A stretch of 38,724 bases of DNA from Chitinophagales bacterium 62-2. GTDB taxonomy: Bacteria; Bacteroidota; Bacteroidia; Chitinophagales; Chitinophagaceae. The stretch covers positions 1 to 38,724 of the forward strand of contig MWYU01000740.1 in the NCBI GenBank assembly GCA_002050375.1, read 5' to 3'. Below, in pieces: positions 33,481 through 38,724 of the stretch (positions are counted from its first letter, which is position 1; the number at the start of each line of letters is the position of its first letter). The position numbers and the translations under genes are program-made. The notes under the pieces were generated by a model. The model was not told the DNA's origin and did no database searches. It saw only the letters and a list, made by a program, of their open reading frames with translations.

Positions 33481-34620
33481 TTAAGGTTGGGGCTGCTTCT
33501 CTGGTTTGTACTCTACAACTACAACAGCATTTTTTTGTTCTGTGGAAGTAAGGAACAACTCATACCGTTGGGTACCTGCAGTTATAACCATTAATGCAGT
33601 GTTTGGAGGAATTGAGCCAAGGTTTTCAGCCACCATTACAAATTCGTGAGTAGAAACATTCTCATCGGATTTAATAGTGAAAGTGATGGCTTTATCAGTC
33701 AAACGCTTCCTGGAAACAATCAATTTGTTATTATCATAAACAGAAATGGTGTCTCCGTCAATCTCACCATTATCATATAGGTCTATTTTTATTTCTTTTG
33801 CCGAAGTCGTTATCGTTTTAACCAGTTCGTTATTTCTCCGCCGGATTACTTCTGGTTTGGGCAAAGTCTTTTCAATTTGTTTTGGCACTTTAACCTGTTC
33901 GTCTTTAGGTGGCAATGCTACTGTAGGAGGAGCGGGAGTAATTTTTTTGTCTGTCTTTCCAATCAAATCTCCTTCAGCCCCCGGCTTTACTGATTTTGTA
34001 ACCGGGGCAGTCTTATTTTGTACAAGCGGTTTTTTTGGCGAAGTAATTTTAGGAGTACTTTTATTTTGAACAAGTGGTCTCTGAGAAGGTTCTTTAAATT
34101 TTGCAACAGGTGCCGACTTTTTCTTCAGTTCATTTTCGCGCTTAATCAAAAAGTCTTCTTTATAGAAATCGCTGGCAAGTGTTCTTTCTAAATATACTTT
34201 GCCGTTTCCGCAGTCACTTTTATCTTTTAGTTTGCGGCTGGTATATGTTCCTGTTAATGTTTCAAGATCACCCATCTTATTATATTCCAGATAACAGGTC
34301 ATTAAGCAGGGCTGACTTTGACCATCAATTTTTACTTCAACCAATTTTGTTTCGTTAACTGTAAGAACTTTTGTATTGGGAGTATAAAAACCATTGAGGT
34401 TAGCCTTGCCATAAAAAACGGTGGTCCTGTAAGAGTAGGTTACACCATTAATTGCATTGTTGGCAAGCTGTGCAATTTGTACTTCAAACTTGTATCTTTC
34501 TTCAAAATAGCCGAAAGTATTTTGTACAAAATGTCCTTTCCATATCCCCGTTACATTTTGCGCACTCGCTGTTATTATAGAAAAAAATAAAAAGTAAAGC
34601 AGGGTAAATTTATGCTTCAT
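33481..34620 (-). CDS. Exported protein of unknown function with proline/lysine linker
   Basis: This 379-residue protein has a signal peptide (residues 1-20, cleavage likely after SASA in ITASAQNVTG), an N-terminal beta-rich domain (about 22-150; VTGIWKGHF, YKFEVQIAQ, GVTYSYRTTVFYGKANLNGFY) of lipocalin-like appearance, a 100-residue basic Pro/Lys linker (about 165-260) with three KxPLVQNK-type repeats, and a C-terminal beta domain (about 265-375; KEIKIDLYDNGEIDGDTISVYDNN as IKIDLYDNGEIDGDTI, ending YELFLTSTEQKNAVVVVEYKP). I do not recognise a named family with certainty, but the C-terminal domain resembles one found in many Bacteroidota secreted proteins. It probably resides in the periplasm or on the cell surface, where the basic linker could contact the wall. 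Function unknown. Confidence 0.75.
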   Translation of the reverse strand: MKHKFTLLYFLFFSIITASAQNVTGIWKGHFVQNTFGYFEERYKFEVQIAQLANNAINGVTYSYRTTVFYGKANLNGFYTPNTKVLTVNETKLVEVKIDGQSQPCLMTCYLEYNKMGDLETLTGTYTSRKLKDKSDCGNGKVYLERTLASDFYKEDFLIKRENELKKKSAPVAKFKEPSQRPLVQNKSTPKITSPKKPLVQNKTAPVTKSVKPGAEGDLIGKTDKKITPAPPTVALPPKDEQVKVPKQIEKTLPKPEVIRRRNNELVKTITTSAKEIKIDLYDNGEIDGDTISVYDNNKLIVSRKRLTDKAITFTIKSDENVSTHEFVMVAENLGSIPPNTALMVITAGTQRYELFLTSTEQKNAVVVVEYKPEKQPQP

Positions 34621-34809
34621 TTAAAAAGTAATTGTTCCAAGTAAAAATACGTTTATATGAAACCATCAGAATTTATAAATGGTTAAAGTTTCTTTTATAA
34701 AATGGCTTTGCGAGGCATACGCATATCGAAAAAGGCTAAAAATTTTTGAGTGTTATATTGAAAATAGAATCTTTAATTAAATTAGGCGAAAATTTAAAAG
34801 AATAATATT

Positions 34810-35149
34810 ATGAAGAAGATTTTATGTTTTATAATTGGAGTAGTGTTAAGTTGTTTTGTTATAGCATAGGACAGTGCATGGAGACATGTAAATATTAGCG
34901 TAATTCCGCGAGTATTAAGGTACCAAGATAAATCTGGAAGTAGATTACGGGCAGGACACGAAATTTTTTAGCGATACAAGAATGAAGGATGACGAAGGGA
35001 AAGCTAAAAAATTTAATAGTGTAAGTGATATGTTGAATTATATGTCGCAGCAAGGTTGGGAGTTGATTACTGCACAACCTTTTTACAATTCAAATTCTCA
35101 ACAGGTATGGTTAATATTAATGCGCAGAAAAGAAAAGCTTATTAAGTAA
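34810..35149 (+). pseudogene. Degraded small exported protein gene (nonsense plus frameshift)
   Basis: The frame starts at ATG 34810 with a signal-peptide-like MKKILCFIIGVVLSCFVIA, then hits TAG at 34867-34869, where CAG (Gln) would be natural after the signal cleavage (AQDSAWRHV). Past the stop the frame stays readable as DSAWRHVNISVIPRVLRYQD, after which coding sense shifts by one base near 34930-34934 (an extra A in GATAAATCTGG would explain it). It then runs LEVDYGQDTKFFSDTRMKD, DEGKAKKFNSVSDMLNYMSQ and QGWELITAQPFY to the TAA at 35147-35149. The rebuilt protein of about 112 residues resembles a family of short secreted Bacteroidota proteins with a DYGQ-D-R-KDD-GK-FN-LNYM-GWEL pattern; function unknown. 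Confidence 0.8.
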
Positions 35150-35162
35150 TATACAAAACCAC

Positions 35163-35200
35163 CTAAAGTAAAAGAGCATGCACCACGTCTTCTACTTTAG
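35163..35200. terminator. Hairpin between the pseudogene and etfA, likely bidirectional terminator
   Basis: CTAAAGTAAAAGA (35163-35175) pairs with TCTTCTACTTTAG (35188-35200) with one mismatch and a 12-base loop. It stands 10 bases beyond the etfA stop on the minus strand and just after the pseudogene stop on the plus strand. T-rich sequence follows on both sides, but no pure T run. Confidence 0.6.
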
Positions 35201-35210
35201 CTTTTCCTTG

Positions 35211-36176
35211 CTAAACTATGCCTTTAAGCTTTTTCACTTCTTCAGTAAGTTTTGGAAGTACTTCAAATATATCCCCAACCACACCATAATCAGCGGCTTT
35301 AAAAAAAGGTGCCTCAGCATCTTTATTTATTACAACAATCACTTTACTGCGGTTAACCCCTGCCAAATGTTGAATGGCGCCGGAGATACCAACAGCAACA
35401 TACAAGTTAGGTGCTATAGCAATACCGGTTTGTCCAACATGTTCGTGGTGAGGCCGCCAGTTAGAGTCAGCTACAGGGCGACTGCATGCGGTAGCTGCAT
35501 CCAATGCTTTGGCAAGGTCTTCAAGTATACCCCAGTTTTCCGGACCTTTTAAACCACGTCCGCCACTTACTACACGGGTTGCTTCAGTTAAGGGAATTTC
35601 GCCTGTTACTTTATCTGTAGCGGTTACTTTTATTTTGCCCGGTTCCACCGAAATGTTTAATGAAACAACTTCTGCCGTTCCTTCGCCCGCTGCTATTTTA
35701 AACGCATTCTGATTTAAAGAAATGATCTTGATATCTGTATTTAAAGAAACGTTGGCCGAAGCTTTTCCGCTAAAAACAACTTTCTTAACTACAAAACCAT
35801 CTGAGGTATCTGGCAAACTAACTGCAGCAGGGGCTAAAGCTGCTTTCAGGCGTACAGATAATCTTGCTGCAATTGCGCGACCTGTATTATTATGAGACAG
35901 AACAACCACATTCGCTCCTGTGGCATTTACCGCTTCTGCAATCACTTTTGTATAAACCTGCGCATCAACAATATTTAAAGCTTCGTTTGCCGCATGGTGC
36001 ACTTTCTTTACACCATATTTCCCTAACGAAGCAAGGTCTTCGTTAACTGTACCCAGCACTAAAGCTTCGGCTGTAGTATTTAGTTGCTCAGCAAGTTTAG
36101 CTCCGTATGATAAAGCTTCTAAAGCTGTCTTTTTAAAATGACCTTCTGTTTGGTCTGCTAATATGAGAACTGACAT
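35211..36176 (-). CDS. etfA: Electron transfer flavoprotein, alpha subunit
   Basis: This 321-residue FAD-binding subunit of ETF carries electrons from acyl-CoA dehydrogenases to the quinone pool. The N-terminal alpha domain has SVLILADQTEGHFKKTALEAL; the C-terminal FAD domain has RVVSGGRGLKGPENWGILEDLAKALDAATACSRPV in the family order (RVVSGGRGLKGPENW, then ACSRPVADSNW), followed by QTGIAIAPNLYVAVGISGAIQHLAG and VVINKDAEAPFFKAADYG, the classical ETF-alpha signature. It is downstream of etfB on the same strand; an inverted repeat at 36229-36314 sits in the 262-base gap between them. Confidence 0.95.
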   Translation of the reverse strand: MSVLILADQTEGHFKKTALEALSYGAKLAEQLNTTAEALVLGTVNEDLASLGKYGVKKVHHAANEALNIVDAQVYTKVIAEAVNATGANVVVLSHNNTGRAIAARLSVRLKAALAPAAVSLPDTSDGFVVKKVVFSGKASANVSLNTDIKIISLNQNAFKIAAGEGTAEVVSLNISVEPGKIKVTATDKVTGEIPLTEATRVVSGGRGLKGPENWGILEDLAKALDAATACSRPVADSNWRPHHEHVGQTGIAIAPNLYVAVGISGAIQHLAGVNRSKVIVVINKDAEAPFFKAADYGVVGDIFEVLPKLTEEVKKLKGIV

Positions 36177-36228
36177 GGTAATTCGCTTTATTTCTCCTAA
36201 ATGGTAAGGTCGTTTAGTTGACGCATTT

Positions 36229-36314
36229 TTTCACGCAAAGGCGCTAAGAAAAACCTGCGCTTGTCGCAAAGAAAAAAACTTTGCGCCTTTGCTCCCTTGC
36301 GTCTTTGCGTGAAA
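36229..36314. repeat. Inverted repeat made of CGCAAAGG-type tandem units, between etfB and etfA
   Basis: TTTCACGCAAAG (36229-36240) is perfectly complementary to CTTTGCGTGAAA (36303-36314). Inside, CGCAAAG (36265-36271) and CTTTGCG (36279-36285) form a second perfect hairpin with a loop of seven A. The remaining arm sequence is further degenerate copies (GCGCTAAG, TTGCGTCTTTGC). On the etf transcript it would form an extended stem of over 80 bases. Confidence 0.85.
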
Positions 36315-36438
36315 TACTACAAAGGCCTTTAACAAAGTAACCTTGCCCAAATGGGAGATTATTTAAAAATTTAAAATGATTTTAAAAGAACTAATTGAAA
36401 ATGCAACCAACTTCTTCCTCCCCTTTAGGGGTCGGGGG

Positions 36439-37185
36439 CTAAATAACCTTAGCCTCTTCATGAAGCAGTCTTACCAACTCTGCCATATTATCCGTACTGA
36501 TAATTTTGACGCCTGCTTTCGGTGGAGGCAATTCAAAACTTTTTATGCTGGTAAGGGTATCGGCAGCAACGGGTTCCACCACTTTCAAAGGCTTTGTACG
36601 AGCCGACATAATTCCACGCATGTTTGGTATTCGTGCTTCGGCCACTCCTTTTTGGCAACTCACAACAACCGGTAACGGAACCTCATTTACTTCTTCTCCG
36701 CCTTCAATTTCGCGTGTAATAGTGGCTGTTGTGCCGTTAAGTTCAAATTTTGTTGCAAGCGAAACATAAGGCAGATCAAGCAACTCGGCAACCATTCCGC
36801 CAATGGAGGAACCATTGTAATCGATAGTTTCTTTTCCCGTAAAAATTAAATCATAAGCCCCGCTTTTTGCTGCTTCAGCAATTTGGGAGGCTACATAAAA
36901 ACTATCAGAAAGATTCGTGGTGTTTACCCGGATAGCTTCATCTCCGCCAAGAGCCAGCGCTTTGCGAATAATCGGATCTGATTCTGCTCCTCCAACATTT
37001 ATAAGATGTAATACTGTTGAAGCATCTTTTTCTTTTAGCTCAATAGCACGAATTAATGCGTACCATTCGTCGTAAGGGTTAATGATCCACTGAACACCAT
37101 TTTCTTCGAATTGCGTATTGCCGTTTTTGAAAGCTATTTTTGCCGTAGTGTCGGGTGTTTTGCTTATACAAACTAAAATTTTCAT
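36439..37185 (-). CDS. etfB: Electron transfer flavoprotein, beta subunit
   Basis: This 248-residue AMP-binding partner of EtfA has the start MKILVCISKTPDTTAKIAF, the NPYDEWYALIRAIELKEK stretch, the FTGKETIDYNGSSIGGMVAELLDLP block, and VSCQKGVAEARIPNMRGIMSARTKPLKVVE, the ETF-beta signature. With EtfA it forms the soluble heterodimer that feeds electrons from beta-oxidation enzymes to ETF:quinone oxidoreductase; the longer etfA/B pair of bifurcating systems is not indicated by neighbours. It is the first gene of the pair. Confidence 0.95.
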   Translation of the reverse strand: MKILVCISKTPDTTAKIAFKNGNTQFEENGVQWIINPYDEWYALIRAIELKEKDASTVLHLINVGGAESDPIIRKALALGGDEAIRVNTTNLSDSFYVASQIAEAAKSGAYDLIFTGKETIDYNGSSIGGMVAELLDLPYVSLATKFELNGTTATITREIEGGEEVNEVPLPVVVSCQKGVAEARIPNMRGIMSARTKPLKVVEPVAADTLTSIKSFELPPPKAGVKIISTDNMAELVRLLHEEAKVI

Positions 37186-37236
37186 GCAAACACTTTTAGT
37201 GATAAAATAAAAGTTGCCTATGCAACTAAATTAGTA

Positions 37237-37244
37237 CAAATATA
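37237..37244 (-). promoter_or_regulatory. -7 element of the etfBA transcript
   Basis: On the minus strand this reads TATATTTG, a full TAnnTTTG match 51 bases before the etfB ATG. No TTTG at the -33 position was recognised. Confidence 0.4.
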
Positions 37245-37294
37245 GGTTTCCTTTATTTTGAACGTTGAATTTGTAAATGTTTTTAAGAAATATT

Positions 37295-37606
37295 ATGGAC
37301 AGAATTAATAAACTTAAAGAGTACCTGCAAACTTCTCCCAACGATAATTTTTTGCTTCATGCGCTGGCTTTAGAATATGTAAAAGCGGGAGACGATGCAG
37401 AAGCCAGAAAATTGTTTGAAGATATATTAGAGCGCGATGAAAAGTATGTAGGGTCTTATTATCACCTTGCAAAATTACTTGAAAGGATTGGCGAAAACGA
37501 ACTGGCAATTAAATGGTACGAAAAAGGAATGACTGCCGCCAAAGAAGTGGGAGACAATCATTCTTATAACGAATTACAGGCAGCTCATGAGGATTTGGTG
37601 TATTAA
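37295..37606 (+). CDS. Small tetratricopeptide-repeat protein
   Basis: This 103-residue protein consists almost only of TPR-like helices: FLLHALALEYVKAGDDAEARKLFEDILERD, YVGSYYHLAKLLERIGENELAIKWYEKGMTAAKEVGD written here as repeat 1 (FLLHALALEYVKAGDDAEAR) and repeat 2 (YYHLAKLLERIGENELAIKW). No signal peptide, so it is probably a cytosolic adaptor. An upstream in-frame ATG at 37277 adds MFLRNI; MDRINKLKEYLQTSPND fits better as a start and lies close to the first repeat. Such one-to-two-repeat proteins are frequent in Bacteroidota; partner unknown. It is divergent from etfB and 118 bases upstream of glnS. Confidence 0.85.
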   Translation: MDRINKLKEYLQTSPNDNFLLHALALEYVKAGDDAEARKLFEDILERDEKYVGSYYHLAKLLERIGENELAIKWYEKGMTAAKEVGDNHSYNELQAAHEDLVY

Positions 37607-37609
37607 AGA

Positions 37610-37682
37610 GTTTAAAGTTTAGGTTTAAAGTTTTCAAATTCAAGGCATTCATCGCCGCAGTAGTTAACTTTAAACTTTAAAC
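37610..37682. repeat. Inverted repeat made of GTTTAAAG-type units, between the TPR gene and glnS
   Basis: GTTTAAAGTTTA (37610-37621) is perfectly complementary to TAAACTTTAAAC (37671-37682). The left arm continues with GGTTTAAAG and the right begins TTAACTTTAAAC, so the unit is tandemly repeated in both arms. The 49-base middle is unrelated. Confidence 0.8.
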
Positions 37683-37699
37683 ATTCCAAACCCAGAACT

Positions 37700-37707
37700 T
37701 ATTTTTG
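37700..37707 (+). promoter_or_regulatory. -7 element of glnS
   Basis: TATTTTTG is a full TAnnTTTG match, 17 bases before the glnS ATG. A TTTA at 37676-37679 is 20 bases upstream and could serve as -33; it overlaps the right arm of the GTTTAAAG inverted repeat, so the repeat may contribute to the promoter. Confidence 0.45.
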
Positions 37708-37724
37708 CAGCCCAATTATTAGAT

Positions 37725-38724
37725 ATGACTGAAGAAAAGAGTTTGAATTTTATTGAAGATATCGTTGAAGCTGACCTTGCCAGCGGAAAGCATAAAAGTA
37801 TTATGACGAGGTTTCCACCGGAGCCAAATGGGTATTTGCATATCGGTCATTCAAAAAGTATTTGTTTGAATTTTGAATTAGCCAATAAGTATGGCGGAAA
37901 AACTAATCTCCGCTTTGATGACACTAACCCAACAACCGAAGAAACAGAGTATGTTGACAGTATAAAAGAGGATATTAAATGGCTCGGTTATACGTGGGAA
38001 AATGAATTATATGCATCGGATTATTTTGATCAGTTGTATGAGTTTGCAGTTACCCTTATAAAAAAAGGCCTGGCCTACGTGGATGATAGCACAGCAGAAG
38101 AAATAGCCGCACAAAAAGGAACACCCACCGAACCCGGTAAAGGAAATAGATACCGTAACAGAACGGTAGAGGAGAACCTCAATTTGTTTTCAGGAATGAA
38201 AGCAGGCGAATTTAAAGACGGTGAAAAAGTGTTGCGGGCAAAAATAGATCTGGCAAGCCCAAACATGCACATGCGCGATCCTTTGATGTATCGCATTAAG
38301 CATGCACATCATCATCGTACCGGCGATAAATGGTGCATCTATCCTATGTACGATTTTGCACACGGACAGAGCGACAGCATAGAAAATATCACCCATTCGT
38401 TGTGTACGCTTGAATTTATTCCACACCGCGAACTGTATGAGTGGTTTATCGAGAAATTAGAAATCTATCCCAGCCGGCAGATTGAATTTGCGCGGCTGAA
38501 TTTGAATTATACCGTAATGAGCAAACGCAAGCTGTTACAGTTGGTAAATGATAAGATGGTACAAGGCTGGACCGACCCACGAATGCCAACTCTTGCCGCG
38601 TTTCGCAGACGAGGATATACGCCGGAAAGCATAAGAACATTTTGTGATAAAGTCGGGATTCAAAAAAGAGAAAACCTGATTGATATTAGCCTGCTTGAGT
38701 TTTGTGTAAGGGAAGACCTAAACA
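37725..38724 (+). CDS. glnS: Glutaminyl-tRNA synthetase, N-terminal part (runs off the window)
   Basis: The 333 visible residues are the catalytic class I domain that charges tRNA-Gln with glutamine. The ATP-binding HIGH motif appears as [16 protein letters not shown], followed by [32 protein letters not shown], the block [22 protein letters not shown], and the KMSKS-type loop VMSKRKL. This is a true GlnRS of the GluRS-derived class rather than a non-discriminating GluRS, so glutamine is attached directly. The anticodon-binding beta-barrels lie beyond the window end; the frame is open to the last base. Confidence 0.96.
   Translation, partial: MTEEKSLNFIEDIVEADLASGKHKSIMTRFPPEPNGYLHIGHSKSICLNFELANKYGGKTNLRFDDTNPTTEETEYVDSIKEDIKWLGYTWENELYASDYFDQLYEFAVTLIKKGLAYVDDSTAEEIAAQKGTPTEPGKGNRYRNRTVEENLNLFSGMKAGEFKDGEKVLRAKIDLASPNMHMRDPLMYRIKHAHHHRTGDKWCIYPMYDFAHGQSDSIENITHSLCTLEFIPHRELYEWFIEKLEIYPSRQIEFARLNLNYTVMSKRKLLQLVNDKMVQGWTDPRMPTLAAFRRRGYTPESIRTFCDKVGIQKRENLIDISLLEFCVREDLN

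Noticed and set aside
1-38724. CRISPR arrays, tRNA and rRNA genes
   Set aside because: No regularly spaced identical repeats with unique spacers, and no cloverleaf or rRNA segments were recognised in the spacers; the tandem-unit inverted repeats have no spacers of constant size.

Overview
The window reads as chromosomal DNA of a member of the Bacteroidota, most likely Chitinophagaceae or a close relative. This rests on recurring promoter elements of the form TAnnTTTG, gene types common in that phylum (a long signal peptidase I, eukaryote-type citrate synthase, queuine transglycosylase without its zinc cysteines, YhcH next to uronate genes, AraC proteins with a metal-binding N-terminus), and moderately AT-rich DNA. 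It is mostly core housekeeping DNA. I found no phage, complete insertion sequence, CRISPR array, rRNA or tRNA.

Layout: 1-177 is the tail of an outer-membrane receptor. 330-5939 holds the pyruvate dehydrogenase E1 beta subunit, an NtrC-like response regulator without a DNA-binding domain, a CarH-like MerR/cobalamin regulator, signal peptidase I and cytidine deaminase. 6084-8011 (minus) is a small metal-related cluster: an HMA chaperone that may be frameshifted, an exported beta-propeller with a CECC motif, and an AraC regulator with its own CxxC domain. Next come a DegQ-type periplasmic protease, a divergent acyl-CoA reductase/ferredoxin pair, a long gene-free stretch and a Pif1-like helicase. 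14764-20630 is a hexuronate catabolic locus: uxaB, yhcH and kdgK on the minus strand, divergent from eda and an ExuT-like transporter. 20882-29148 holds rsmG, a glycosyltransferase, tgt, an LptF/G permease, citrate synthase, small proteins, acylphosphatase and a fatty acid hydroxylase. 29257-37185 (mostly minus) holds a membrane pyrophosphatase, the NAD(P)HX repair enzyme, an exported protein of unknown function, a degraded small exported protein, and etfA/etfB. A TPR protein and the first third or more of glnS close the window.

Working together: the uronate genes cover tagaturonate reduction, KDG phosphorylation, KDPG cleavage and uptake; the isomerase and altronate dehydratase are not in this window. 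PdhB, citrate synthase, ETF and the pyrophosphatase are parts of central carbon and energy metabolism and are not one operon.

The most unusual signal is in the spacers. Four same-strand gene pairs are separated by long imperfect inverted repeats whose arms are themselves built from degenerate tandem units, each locus with its own unit (AGGTTTRAG, CACTAAGG, CGCAAAGG, GTTTAAAG) but with the same AAG-on-left, CTT-on-right layout. Other points are putative leaderless promoters, a pseudogene with both a nonsense codon and a frameshift, and a lipobox cysteine replaced by tryptophan.
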